Source: Salinigranum rubrum
GTDB lineage: Archaea > Halobacteriota > Halobacteria > Halobacteriales > Haloferacaceae
Assembly: GCF_002906575.1 (NCBI RefSeq)
Contig: NZ_CP026309.1
Span: forward strand, 3,844,001 to 3,908,000
Direction of reading: 5' to 3'
Length of the DNA stretch: 64,000 nucleotides
In this document: positions 18,643 through 27,387 of the stretch, one piece after another
Position numbering within the stretch: position 1 is the stretch's first letter
Layout of the letters: every line of letters starts with the position of its first letter
Program-made: the position numbers and the translations under genes
The notes under the pieces: generated by a model
The model's database searches: none
What the model was told of the DNA's origin: nothing
What the model saw: only the letters and a program-made list of their open reading frames with translations

Positions 18643-18660
18643 TATCCACCTGGGTGAATA
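18643..18660. promoter_or_regulatory. Imperfect palindrome at the stress-protein promoter
   Basis: TATCCACC (18643-18650), two bases, GGTGAATA (18653-18660): an eight-base inverted repeat with one mismatch. It overlaps the TTATCC stretch lying 24-30 bases before the ATG at 18671, the expected TATA position for a leaderless gene. A repressor bound here would block TBP. Confidence 0.4.
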
Positions 18661-18670
18661 CACACTCGTA

Positions 18671-19096
18671 ATGACACGTATCCTCATCGCCATCGACGGC
18701 TCCGAGCCCTCCGAGAAAGCACTGGACTTCGCGCTCGACCGCCACGCCGACGCCGACCTCGTCGCCGTCGCGGTGCTGGACCCGACGGCGTACGTCCAGG
18801 GCTCGGCGGACCTCATCCTCCCCGACACCGAGTCCTGGCGCGAGGACGCCGAGGAGGGGGTCAAGGCAGTGCTCGAATCCGCCGCCGACAGGGCCGGAAC
18901 GCACGGCATCGACCTAGAGACCGAGATGGTGTACGGCGCGCCCGCACGCTCCATCGTCGAGTACGCCGACGACCACGACGTCGACCAGATCATCGTCGGC
19001 AGCCACGGTCGAGACGGCGTCTCGCGCGTCCTCCTCGGGAGCGTCGCCGAGACGGTGGTTCGGCGGTCGTCCGTCCCGGTGACGGTCGTTCGGTAA
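18671..19096 (+). CDS. Universal stress protein (UspA family)
   Basis: 141-residue single-domain Usp. It begins MTRILIAIDGSEPSEKALDFAL and ends with the nucleotide-binding motif GSHGRDGVSRVLLGSVAETV, followed by SVPVTVVR. The ATP-binding type G-2x-G-9x-G(S/T) pattern is complete. Cytoplasmic. Likely stand-alone transcription from the promoter just upstream. Confidence 0.93.
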   Translation: MTRILIAIDGSEPSEKALDFALDRHADADLVAVAVLDPTAYVQGSADLILPDTESWREDAEEGVKAVLESAADRAGTHGIDLETEMVYGAPARSIVEYADDHDVDQIIVGSHGRDGVSRVLLGSVAETVVRRSSVPVTVVR

Positions 19097-19284
19097 ACCG
19101 ATAGTGGCCTTCCTGTCCGGCCGAGACGTTCCTCGGTTCGGTCGGTGCGTTTCGCAGCGCAACGGACAGAGCGCGTGAGTCACGCGCCATCACGTGTCTC
19201 GCCGTCTCTGTCGCCCCGCCTCGTGCCGATGGGGTGTCTACAGAGATTCGAGGCGAGTGCCTCGGGGCTCGACCTCGAGGCGGT

Positions 19285-19644
19285 TCACACCGGAACGACG
19301 AACCGGATCACCCACAGCGCCGCCAGCCCCACCAGAATCGTCGCCGTGACGTCCTCCGTGTACCAGGCGACGAGCGCGGCGACCACGCCCGCGAGGAACC
19401 GGTCGGCGGTGAGCGTCTCCCCCAGCGAGGGCTCGATGGAGACGATGGCCGGCACGACGAGCGCGGCGAGCACCGCCGCGGGGACGTACCGGAGCGCCTG
19501 GGTCACCCGCGGCGGGACGGCGTCGACGTGGCCGAACAGGTAGATGAACGACAGGCGGATGCCGAAGGTACAGACGCCGACCGCGACGATGACCGCCCAC
19601 ACGCTCGCCGGGCCGTAGGTGGTCTGTGCGATCGGTGATGTCAC
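19285..19644 (-). CDS. azlD: AzlD family branched-chain amino acid export subunit
   Basis: 119 residues with four hydrophobic helices. The N-terminal GVCTFGIRLSFIYLFGHVDAVPP and the following ALRYVPAAVLAALV match AzlD. Together with AzlC it forms a two-component permease that exports branched-chain amino acids or analogues. The start is the GTG at 19644, giving a four-base GTGA overlap with the azlC stop, which is strong support for the choice. Confidence 0.85.
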   Translation of the reverse strand: MTSPIAQTTYGPASVWAVIVAVGVCTFGIRLSFIYLFGHVDAVPPRVTQALRYVPAAVLAALVVPAIVSIEPSLGETLTADRFLAGVVAALVAWYTEDVTATILVGLAALWVIRFVVPV

Positions 19645-20348
19645 CGACCGCGCACCTCCTCGGCGACGAGGCCGACGCCGACGCCGACCGCCGCGGCGAG
19701 CGGGAGGCCGAGTTCGTACGGAAGCCCGCTCCCGAACAGGGCGACGAGACCGGCGACGACCCCGGCGGCGGCGGTCGTGCCGTCCTCGATGCGCGGGACG
19801 AGCAGCGCGAGGAAGATGAGCGGAACGGCGAAGTCGAGGCCCCACGAGTCGGGGAGGCCGCGGCCGAGACCGACCCCGACCGCCGTCGTGACGACCCACC
19901 CCACCCAGAGGCTCGCCCCGACGCCGAGGTAGAACCAGTCGCCCCGCTCCCCGCTGGCGTCGCGCTCCTCGCCGTCACGCGCTTCGAACCGCGCGATGCT
20001 GACCGCGTACGCCTGGTCCGTGAGGAAAAAGGCCAGGAACGCCTTCCAGCGCGCGCGGTACCGCTGGAAGTACGGCGCGATGGAGGCCGAGTACATCATC
20101 ATCCGGAGGTTGACGACGACGCCGGTGACCACCGCCACGACGAGCGACGCGTCCCGTCCGAGCAGGTCGATGACGGCGAGTTGGGCGGCCCCGGCGAAGA
20201 CGACGACGGACATCCCGAGCGCGGCGACGGGCGAGAGGCCGGCGTCGACCGCGGCGACCCCCGCGACGAGGCCGAAGGGGACGATGCTGACGACGAGCGG
20301 GAGCGACGTGCGCACCCCCTCGCGGGCGGCCGGTGGAAGGCGTGACAT
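19641..20348 (-). CDS. azlC: AzlC family branched-chain amino acid export subunit
   Basis: 235 residues, about five to six helices. PLVVSIVPFGLVAGVAAVDAGL near the start and LRMMMYSASIAPYFQRY in the middle are the AzlC signatures, as is FFLTDQAYAVSIARFE. It is the large subunit of the AzlCD exporter and precedes azlD with a four-base overlap. A central hydrophilic loop (EARDGEERDASGERGDWFYLGV) is typical. Confidence 0.9.
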   Translation of the reverse strand: MSRLPPAAREGVRTSLPLVVSIVPFGLVAGVAAVDAGLSPVAALGMSVVVFAGAAQLAVIDLLGRDASLVVAVVTGVVVNLRMMMYSASIAPYFQRYRARWKAFLAFFLTDQAYAVSIARFEARDGEERDASGERGDWFYLGVGASLWVGWVVTTAVGVGLGRGLPDSWGLDFAVPLIFLALLVPRIEDGTTAAAGVVAGLVALFGSGLPYELGLPLAAAVGVGVGLVAEEVRGR

Positions 20349-20405
20349 GCTGTACTCACTGGACGACCGGCGGGGGAGAAACCGCTTTCCGTTCCGCCCC
20401 GTCCC

Positions 20406-20771
20406 TCAGTTCTCGACGCCGACGACGACCACGCTTCTGATCTCCAGCGCGCTCTCGAACTCCTCGCGCCGCTCCGTCTCGCTCCCGACGCGTCTGAGTT
20501 GTTCCTCGTGCGCTCGTCGAACGGCCTCCCGCTCGCGGGGCGCGAGGCCGACGCGGTCTCCCACCGCGTCCCAGTGGTCGGGCGGGACGAGGAACACCCA
20601 CCGCTCGGGCGACTCGTAGACGGCCTCGTACGTCCGACGGTAGGTCTCGAACCGCGGGCCGAGGTCGGACTGCACCCGGTCGACCAGGTCGGGCAGACGC
20701 TCGGCGGGGACGCTCGCCTTCGCGGCCGCCAGAATCAACACCTGTCCGTCGAGCGGGTCGCCGCGCGCCAC
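20406..20771 (-). CDS. Uncharacterised protein
   Basis: 121 residues, charged, predicted mainly helical with a C-terminal hydrophobic strand (IRSVVVVGVEN). No cysteines or membrane segments. It lies four bases downstream of the unknown small protein at 20776-21035 on the same strand and is likely co-transcribed with it and the MoaD-like gene, so a link to sulfur transfer or cofactor synthesis is possible. Not recognised. Confidence 0.6.
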   Translation of the reverse strand: MARGDPLDGQVLILAAAKASVPAERLPDLVDRVQSDLGPRFETYRRTYEAVYESPERWVFLVPPDHWDAVGDRVGLAPREREAVRRAHEEQLRRVGSETERREEFESALEIRSVVVVGVEN

Positions 20772-20775
20772 GCTG

Positions 20776-21035
20776 TCAGCCTCCGGCGCGCATCGCCTTC
20801 TGGGCGAAGCGCTCGACGAGCGGTTCGAGCGTTTCTTCTGCGCCTTCGAAGACCACCTCGACCTCGTTGAGCGTCAGCGTCGGCCCGACCGTCGTCTTCG
20901 ACTCCGACAGCGACGCCTCCCAGTCGTCGCCGACGACCCGCCCCGGTTCGACCTCGCTCCCCCGAGGTTGGTCAGGTAGTGCGTCGCGAGGCGCTGGGAG
21001 ATGCCGCGGAACGACCGTTCGATCCGCACGCTCAT
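20776..21035 (-). CDS. Small unknown protein after MoaD-like gene, ending Gly-Gly (frameshifted)
   Basis: With one C restored to the five-C run at 20959-20963, a continuous 86-residue protein appears. It starts MSVRIERSFRGISQRLATHY, continues through LTNLGGSEVEPGRVVGDDW and ends ERFAQKAMRAGG. It starts inside the MoaD-like stop codon (four-base ATGA overlap), so the two are translated together. It is not beta-grasp-like by eye and has no cysteine. The exact Gly-Gly C-terminus is notable because ubiquitin-like modifiers and sulfur carriers end this way. Family not identified. Confidence 0.6.
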
Positions 21036-21316
21036 CGACAGCCGCCGGCGACCGGTGGGAAGACGCTCAGCGTGTCGCCGTCTTCGAGTCGCGTCTCGAT
21101 GCCCTCCATGTGGAGCACCTCGCGGCCGTTCTTCAGGACGTTGATCTGCGGCTTGAGGTCGCCGTCGACGAGGAGTTCGCCCACGAGGTCGTCGTACTCC
21201 GATTCGAGGGCCGAGAGCACCTCGCCGACCGTCACTCCCTCCTCGAACTCGCGGTCGACCGTCTTCGAGCCGACGATCTCCCGGAAAGTGGCGAAGAACT
21301 TCAGCGTCACGTGCAT
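21032..21316 (-). CDS. MoaD/ThiS family sulfur carrier (SAMP-like)
   Basis: 94-residue beta-grasp protein. It begins MHVTLKFFATFREIVGSKTV and ends LSVFPPVAGG plus two extra residues, Cys-Arg. MoaD proteins accept sulfur on a C-terminal Gly-Gly for molybdopterin synthesis. In haloarchaea, relatives (SAMPs) are also conjugated to proteins. The Cys-Arg tail is unusual, since adenylation by the E1-like enzyme needs a free Gly carboxyl; removal of the tail or loss of conjugation must be considered. The ATG at 21316 lies about 25-30 bases from a TTTTTAC box, fitting a leaderless message. Confidence 0.85.
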   Translation of the reverse strand: MHVTLKFFATFREIVGSKTVDREFEEGVTVGEVLSALESEYDDLVGELLVDGDLKPQINVLKNGREVLHMEGIETRLEDGDTLSVFPPVAGGCR

Positions 21317-21338
21317 GCTCGGTGGTTCGCTCCCACGG

Positions 21339-21348
21339 GTAAAAACGT
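21339..21348. promoter_or_regulatory. Shared AT-rich promoter patch between divergent genes
   Basis: A TAAAAAC stretch lies about 20 bases before the GTG start of the MFS gene on the plus strand. Its complement lies 25-30 bases before the MoaD-like ATG on the minus strand. It could serve as TATA for both. Confidence 0.35.
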
Positions 21349-21363
21349 ACGCCGCTCCGGTGT

Positions 21364-22746
21364 GTGCGTTCCGCCCGAGCGCCACGCCGACGAACCACGG
21401 GGGATTTCACGGTCCGGGACGAACCGCGGTCGAACTTGGCACGAATCGGACGGTCTATCGGCCTCCTCCGCAACCGCGAGTTCGTCGCCCTCGCCGGGAC
21501 GGCGTTCGCCCGCAGTCAGGCGTACTCGACGATTCTCATCGCGCTCGCACTGTACGCCGACCTGTTCGGGACGACCGGCGTCGTCGAGGGACTGTTCGGG
21601 ACCGCCTTCGCGTTCGTCCAGTTGCTGATCGTGCTCCCGCTCGGCCGGCAGGTCGACACCGGGAACGCGAAGCGGTGGCTCCTCGCCGGTCTCGTCCTCA
21701 ACGTCTGCGTCTTCGTCGGCTTCGTCTTCGTCGACTCGCCGACGCACGTCATCCTGATGCGCCTCGTCCAGGGCGTCGGCGCAATCGTCCTCTGGATCAC
21801 GGGGTCGACCGTCGTCGGGACCATCGCACCCGACGACGAGCACGGCCGCTGGCTCGGGGCGTACAACCAGGTCGGCGCGATTTCGAGCCTCGCGGGCGAC
21901 GTCGTCGGGGGCTACCTGCTGTACACGCGAGGGTTCACCGACACGTATCTGGTCCTCTCGGGCGTGACGCTGCTCGCGTTCGTCACGGTGTTTCTCTACC
22001 TCCGCGACGACCCCGGCGGCGGGACCGAACGCGACGACGCGACGCTGGCCGAGAGCGTCGACACCATCCGGACGCTGCTCGCCCGGCCGCTCGTCAGGGC
22101 GCTCGTCGTGTTCCGCCTCTCCTTCTCGGTCGGCAAGATGGCCGTGCTGATCTTCCTCCCGATCCTCGCGCGGACGGAGTTCGGCATCACCGCATTCGCC
22201 ATCGGGTGGATCCTGGCGGGCGGAAAGCTGACCAAGGCGCTCACCCAGGGGTACGTCGGGGACCTGTCCGACCGGGTCGGTCGCAAGCCGCTGTTCGTCG
22301 TCTGCGGCGCGGTGTGTTACGGCCTCGGGACCGCGCTCATCCCCCTCTCGTACGCCTTCGAGGGGCGGATCACCCCGGTCCGGATCGACCTGTTCGGCGA
22401 CCCGCAGGTCCTCGGCGGGGCGTTCTTCGCGCTGTTCGGCGCGTACATGATCCTCGGCGTCGCCGACAGCATCCGGCTTCCGGCCAGCATGGCGCTGTTC
22501 GTCGAAGAGGGAGAGCGCCAGGACGCGGTCGCCTCCGCCTTCTCGCTGCGCTCGATATCGTGGAAGATCGGACAGGTGTCCGGTCCGCTCCTGGTCGGTG
22601 CGATCATCGATCTCGTCTCCGTGTCGGTCGCGTTCTACACCGCCGCCGGGTTCATCGTCGTCGCCTCGGTCGCCTTCTGGGTACTGGTTCGACGGGCCGG
22701 TCTCTCGCGCGGAGCGGACGACGCGCTCGCCGTCGGCGACGACTGA
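21364..22746 (+). CDS. MFS transporter
   Basis: 460 residues, twelve predicted helices. After helix 2-3 comes the motif-A-like QVDTGNAKRWLLAG, repeated after helix 8 as DLSDRVGRKPLFVV, the hallmark of the major facilitator fold. The N-terminal 30 residues are hydrophilic. The start is uncertain: GTG at 21364 gives the longest frame and fits the promoter patch, but a later TTG would also work. Substrate unknown. Confidence 0.85.
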   Translation: MRSARAPRRRTTGDFTVRDEPRSNLARIGRSIGLLRNREFVALAGTAFARSQAYSTILIALALYADLFGTTGVVEGLFGTAFAFVQLLIVLPLGRQVDTGNAKRWLLAGLVLNVCVFVGFVFVDSPTHVILMRLVQGVGAIVLWITGSTVVGTIAPDDEHGRWLGAYNQVGAISSLAGDVVGGYLLYTRGFTDTYLVLSGVTLLAFVTVFLYLRDDPGGGTERDDATLAESVDTIRTLLARPLVRALVVFRLSFSVGKMAVLIFLPILARTEFGITAFAIGWILAGGKLTKALTQGYVGDLSDRVGRKPLFVVCGAVCYGLGTALIPLSYAFEGRITPVRIDLFGDPQVLGGAFFALFGAYMILGVADSIRLPASMALFVEEGERQDAVASAFSLRSISWKIGQVSGPLLVGAIIDLVSVSVAFYTAAGFIVVASVAFWVLVRRAGLSRGADDALAVGDD

Positions 22747-22766
22747 GTGGCGTGGCGGCCGCCGGG

Positions 22767-23159
22767 TCAGCGCTTCCCGAAGCGGATGCCGTCCTCGACG
22801 AGGCGGTGGTTGCGCTCGCGGTCGATGTGGCCCGAGAGCCAGTCGTGCTCGTGTATCTGGAGGATGAGGTCGGCCTGGAGGTTGCGCCAGGCGATGGCGT
22901 AGATGGGCGACTGTCCCCACGCCCGCAGTTCGGGGACGAACTCGTCGTACCGTTCGAGGTCGTCCTCCAACCGTTCGAGGACGTCGACGGCGTACCCCGC
23001 GGCCTCGGACTCCGACTCGGCCGAGTCGATGGCCCGGTTCAGCCGCGTCTCCAGCCCCGCGACCGCCTGCTTCATGTCCTGTGCGGCGTCCCCCTCGCTG
23101 TCGGGCAGCGAGTCGAGTATCTGCTGGGGGACCCCGATTTCGACGTGGTGGTCGACCAT
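22767..23159 (-). CDS. Uncharacterised helical protein
   Basis: 130 residues beginning MVDHHVEIGVPQQILDSLPD. Highly helical and acidic, ending in RNHRLVEDGIRFGKR. LRAWGQSPIYAIAWRNLQADLILQ could be a buried helix pair but not a membrane segment. The ATG at 23159 is preferred over the open frame upstream. Family not recognised; the first part of the operon may be the zinc-ribbon gene at 23206. Confidence 0.6.
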   Translation of the reverse strand: MVDHHVEIGVPQQILDSLPDSEGDAAQDMKQAVAGLETRLNRAIDSAESESEAAGYAVDVLERLEDDLERYDEFVPELRAWGQSPIYAIAWRNLQADLILQIHEHDWLSGHIDRERNHRLVEDGIRFGKR

Positions 23160-23205
23160 GTCCGTCGAAGGGTCGAGAGCGACAAAAAGGTGGGTATCCC
23201 GTCCC

Positions 23206-23391
23206 TCACTCGGGGTCGGTCTCACGCTCGCCGTCGCCGCCCGCGACGAACGCCCGGAGGTCGGTACCGCACTCCCGACAGAGGAGTTCGCGGAGCCGTC
23301 CCTCGGCGTCGAGGACGTCGACCGCGCTGTAGACGTCGCCGGGATCGATGGCCGCGCCGCAGCGTCGACAGTAGTGAGTCCGACGGACCAC
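23206..23391 (-). CDS. Small zinc-ribbon protein
   Basis: 61 residues from a GTG at 23391. Two knuckles, YCRRCGA and LCRECGT, frame a short beta region, giving a four-cysteine zinc site. An alternative GTG at 23427 adds twelve residues without clear support. Function unknown. Confidence 0.5.
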   Translation of the reverse strand: MVRRTHYCRRCGAAIDPGDVYSAVDVLDAEGRLRELLCRECGTDLRAFVAGGDGERETDPE

Positions 23392-23459
23392 GCCGACGGG
23401 AGGGGCGCGGCCGTGAAAAAGAACCACCCCGTTTGCCCCTCGCGCGCGCGTCTACGACG

Positions 23460-25182
23460 TCAGTCGAGCAGGTCGAGCGCAGCCTCGACGAGGTCGGCTC
23501 CGTACTGCGACCGCGCGGCGGATTCGGTCACCTTCCCGAATCTGAGATCGGCCGCCAGCGCAGCCGGGTCGCGCGCGCGCGGCGGGCCGTACCCGCCCGC
23601 CCCGGGCGTCCGGAGGCTCACGGTCGTCCCCGGCGAGAGGTCGTGGGTCGACTTCCCCGGCAGGCGCGTCTCCTCGCGCTCGCCGTCGTCCGGGTCGATC
23701 CGGTAGGCGGAGCCCGGGTCGCCGCCCCCGCCGCCGGCGAGGCCGTACGGCGCGTGTCGCTGGCGGTCGGCCAGCAGCGAGAACGTCGCCGTGTGGTCCC
23801 GTACCGAGATGTCGCGCCGAAGACCGAGACCGCCGCGGAACTGCCCCGCGCCTCCGGAGTCGGGGCGGAGTTCGTACCGCTCCACTCTGAGGGGGTAGGC
23901 GGTCTCCAGCACCTCGACGGGCGTGTTCATCGTGTTCGACATGTGGACGTGGACGCCGTCCATCCCGTCCTTTCCCTCCCGCCCGCCGAACCCGCCGCCC
24001 TGCGTCTCGTAGAAGGCGTACGGCGAGCCGTCACGGGGGTCCGTCCCCCGAACGTGACGTTGTTCATCGTCCCCTGCGACCCGCGAGGACGCGGGAGACG
24101 TCCGCCTCCGCCAGCGCTCCGAGGACGACGTCGGTCACCCGCTGGGAGGTTTCGAGGTTGCCGCCGACGACCGCCGCCGGCGGGTCGGGGTTGACGATGC
24201 TCCCCTCGGGCGCCTCGATGGTGATGGGGCGGTAACAGCCGTGATTCGGGGGAATCGAGGGGTCGGTGACGCAGCGGACGGCGTAGTACGTCGCCGATGC
24301 GGTGACGGCGAAGACGGCGTTGATGGGGCCGGCGGTTTGGGGGGCAGTTCCCGAGAAATCGACGGTGACCGCGTCGCCGTCGACCGTCACCGCTGCCTTC
24401 ACCGGGAGGTCCTCGTTCCCCTTCCCGTCGTCGTCGAGGACGTCCTCGAATCTGTACTCCCCATCGGGAAGCGCCTCTATTTCGGCGCGCATCCGCCGCT
24501 CGGAGTAGTCTTTGATCTCTTCGAGCGCCGGGCCGAGCGTGGCGCCGTACTTCTCGGCCAGCGCAGCGAAGCGACGGCGGCCGGTCGCGTTGGCCGCCTC
24601 CTGCGCGCGGAGGTCGCCGCGGCGCTCGTCGGGGGTCCGGACGTTCGCGAGGATCATCGAGAGGACGTCCTCGTCGACTGTGCCACCCTCCGAAAACTTC
24701 ACCGGCGGGATGCGGAGGCCCTCCTGGTAGATTTCGGTCGAATCCGCCGCCACGCTTCCCGCACGGGAGCCGCCGATGTCGGCGTGGTGGGCGCGGTTGG
24801 CGGCGTACGCGACCACCTCGCCGTCGACGAACACCGGGGAGACGAGCGTGAGGTCCGGGAGGTGTGCGCCTCCCCTGAACGGGTCGTTCAGGAGGACCGA
24901 GTCGCCCGGTTCGAGCGTCTCCGGCGGGTAGCGGTCGACCGCCGCCGCCACCGAAAAGGGCATCGCGCCGAGGTGGACGGGCATGTTCTCCGCCTGCGAT
25001 ATCATCTCCCCCTTCGCGTCGAACAGCGCGCACGAGCAGTCGCGCCGCTCCTTGATATTCGGGGAGTAGCCGGTCCGAACGAGGTTGGCGTTCATCTCCT
25101 CGGCGACGGCGATGCAGGCGTTGCGGATGACTTCGAGCGTGACCGAATCGACTCCCTCGCTCCCCTCCGAGTGCTCACGCAT
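23460..25182 (-). CDS. Hydantoinase B / oxoprolinase family protein (two frameshifts)
   Basis: HyuB-type subunit of the N-methylhydantoinase/5-oxoprolinase/acetone-carboxylase superfamily. Intact blocks include ERRDCSCALFDAKGEMISQA, NDPFRGGAHLPD, ANRAHHADIGG and PPNHGCYRPI. The frame breaks twice: at CCC 24080-24082 and at five C (24045-24049). Restoring one base at each gives SQGTMNNVTFGG joined to DPRDGSPYAFYETQGGG, both family hallmarks, and a protein of about 574 residues. The gene starts eight bases inside the end of hyuA, so the two subunits are coupled. Works with HyuA in ATP-dependent ring opening; true substrate unknown. Confidence 0.85.
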
Positions 25183-27220
25183 CGGGCGTCACCTCCACGA
25201 CGAGGTTGGCGTCGGCGTCCACCTGCACGCGCTGGCCGGGGTGGACGACCGTGGTCGACTCCCGGCCCTCGACGACGGCCGGTCCGTCGAAGCCCGATTC
25301 GGGCGGGAGGCGCGTCCGGTCGTAGACGGGGGTGTCGTGTGGCTCCCCGTCGTACACCACGCGCCGTGTCTCGACGCGGGCCTCCGCGACCGACCCCGCC
25401 GCGTGCTCGGGTCGGAGGTCGGGCGTCTCGACGACGCCGCGGGCCCGAAGTCGAAGCGTGACGAGTTCGACCGGTTCCTCCCGATAGGCGTGGCCGTACC
25501 GCTGTCGGTGCTGGTCGTGAAATCGCTCCCTGACGGTCTCGAGGGCCGCGTCGTCCACGTCGACGGGCGCGGGCACCGAGAGTTCGAACGACTGGCCCGC
25601 GTAGCGGAGGTCCATCGACGGCTCGAACTGCATCCGGTCGGGCGAGAGCCCTTCTGCGTCCAGTTGCGCGCGCCCCTCGTCGACGAACGACGCGAACGTC
25701 GAGGCGATCTCCTCGGGGTCGACCGTGTCGAGGCGGCGGACCCGCGAGGTCGAGTGGTCGTAGAGGGTGTCGCTGATGAGCAGTCCCAGCGCGGAGAGGA
25801 CGCCCGCGGTCCGCGGCACCAGGACTCGAGGGATGTCCAGTTCGGCCGCGAGTTTCGGCGCGTGCAACGGGCCCGCACCGCCGAAGGCGACGAGGCCGAA
25901 CTCCCGGGGGTCGTAGCCGCGCTCGACCGAGACCACCCGGAGCGCGCGTTCCATGTTCGCGTTGGCGACGTCCAGAATCCCCTGTGCGGCCGTCTCGACG
26001 TCGACGCCGAGGCCCTCGGCGACGTGGGTCTCGACGGCGCGCTCGACGGCTTCGGACTCGGTGTCGAGTTCGTTCGCGACGAACGCCCCGGGGTCGATCC
26101 GGCCGAGGACGGCGTGGGCGTCCGTGATGGTCGGACGCGTGCCGCCGCGGCCGTAACAGACCGGACCGGGGTCCGCCCCGGCCGACGCGGGACCGACGCG
26201 GAGCGCTCCACCCGAATCGATCCAGGCGAGAGAGCCGCCGCCGGAGCCGACGGTGTGGATGTCGATGGTCGGCACCGAGACGGGGTACTCGCCCACCTCG
26301 ACGTCGGTCGAGACGACGGGGTCGCCCCCCTCGACGAGCGAGACGTCGCAGGACGTCCCGCCCATGTCCATCGTGATGACGTCGTCGTCTCCGAGACGAG
26401 AGGCGACGTAGGTCGCGCCCTGGACGCCCGCCGCCGGTCCCGACAGGAGCGTGTTCACCGGGCGCTCGCGGGCGGCGTCGGCCGTGATGATGCCGCCGTT
26501 CGACTGCATCACCTTCAGCGGGGCCGCGACCCCCTCCGCCCCGATTCGGTCCTCCAGTCGGCCGATGTAGCGGTCCATCACCGGCTTCAGCGCGGCGTTC
26601 AGCGCCGTCGTCAGGGTGCGCTCGTACTCGCGAATCTCGGGGAGGACCTTCGACGAGAGCGAGAAGGAGGCGTCGACGCCTTCCTCGCGGAGCAGGTCGC
26701 GCACCCGCCGCTCGTGGGTGTCGTCCTCGAACGGGTACAGCAGCGAGACGGCCACGCTGTCGACGTCGGAGAGGTCGGACGCGAGCCGTCGGACGACCGC
26801 TTCGTCGAGCGGTTTCACCACGTCGCCTCGCTCGTCGAGACGCTCGGGCACCTCGAACCGCCGGTGGCGCTCGACGATGGGCGTGGGCTTCTCCGCCTGG
26901 AAGTCGTAGATGTCCGGACGGGCCTGCCGGCCGATTTCGAGGACGTCGCGGAACCCCTCGGTGGTGACGAGGGCGGTGTCGGCCCACTCCTCCTCCAGGA
27001 CGGCGTTCGTCGCCACGGTCGTCCCGTGGCCGAAGTAGGTGACCTGCTCGGGAGTGAGGCCGTCGCGCGCCTCGATCTTTCGGAGCCCGTCGATGACGCC
27101 TTCCTCGGGCGCGTCCGGCGTCGACGGCGTCTTCGAGACGCGGATTCGCCCGCCCTGGATGGTGACCAGGTCGGTGAACGTCCCGCCGATGTCGACGCCG
27201 ACGCGAACGTCACCGCTCAT
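25175..27220 (-). CDS. Hydantoinase A / oxoprolinase family protein
   Basis: 681-residue HyuA-type subunit. It starts with the actin-like ATPase phosphate loop (VGVDIGGTFTDLV), followed by GHGTTVATNAVLE. The second half carries MDMGGTSCDVSL and GSGGGSLAWID, the adenosine-site motifs of the hydantoinase/oxoprolinase family. It supplies ATP-dependent activation of a cyclic amide (hydantoin or 5-oxoproline type) with HyuB. No N-terminal signal, so cytoplasmic. Its own upstream region holds a strong palindrome and TATA-like box. Confidence 0.92.
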   Translation of the reverse strand: MSGDVRVGVDIGGTFTDLVTIQGGRIRVSKTPSTPDAPEEGVIDGLRKIEARDGLTPEQVTYFGHGTTVATNAVLEEEWADTALVTTEGFRDVLEIGRQARPDIYDFQAEKPTPIVERHRRFEVPERLDERGDVVKPLDEAVVRRLASDLSDVDSVAVSLLYPFEDDTHERRVRDLLREEGVDASFSLSSKVLPEIREYERTLTTALNAALKPVMDRYIGRLEDRIGAEGVAAPLKVMQSNGGIITADAARERPVNTLLSGPAAGVQGATYVASRLGDDDVITMDMGGTSCDVSLVEGGDPVVSTDVEVGEYPVSVPTIDIHTVGSGGGSLAWIDSGGALRVGPASAGADPGPVCYGRGGTRPTITDAHAVLGRIDPGAFVANELDTESEAVERAVETHVAEGLGVDVETAAQGILDVANANMERALRVVSVERGYDPREFGLVAFGGAGPLHAPKLAAELDIPRVLVPRTAGVLSALGLLISDTLYDHSTSRVRRLDTVDPEEIASTFASFVDEGRAQLDAEGLSPDRMQFEPSMDLRYAGQSFELSVPAPVDVDDAALETVRERFHDQHRQRYGHAYREEPVELVTLRLRARGVVETPDLRPEHAAGSVAEARVETRRVVYDGEPHDTPVYDRTRLPPESGFDGPAVVEGRESTTVVHPGQRVQVDADANLVVEVTPDA

Positions 27221-27300
27221 CGCCAGGCCCCCGTCTGTCGGCCCGTTCAGTCCGGTACGCCACCCGTCCGACCCCGCAGACCGTGGCGACCGCGCCCACG

Positions 27301-27365
27301 CGTTCGTGACGAACGATAATCCGCTCGGTTGTCATAGGTTGACAACCGCTGACGCATGTAAATAG
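27301..27365 (-). promoter_or_regulatory. hyuAB promoter with two inverted repeats
   Basis: Reading the minus strand, CTATTTACA (27357-27365) is a good TATA box. About 25 bases further lies a perfect nine-base inverted repeat, CGGTTGTCA (27326-27334) and TGACAACCG (27340-27348) with a five-base centre, placed over the expected transcription start. A second perfect repeat, CGTTCG-TGA-CGAACG, occupies 27301-27315. Position over the start site suggests repressor control. The 5' leader to the hyuA ATG would be about 110 bases, unusually long for a haloarchaeon. Confidence 0.55.
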
Positions 27366-27387
27366 TTCACGTCCCCGGTCGGTACGC

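Noticed and set aside
20979-24194. 1071-residue plus-strand open frame
   Set aside because: Arg/Pro-rich translation with no domain. It runs over the MoaD-like, MFS, unknown and hyuB genes in a shadow frame.
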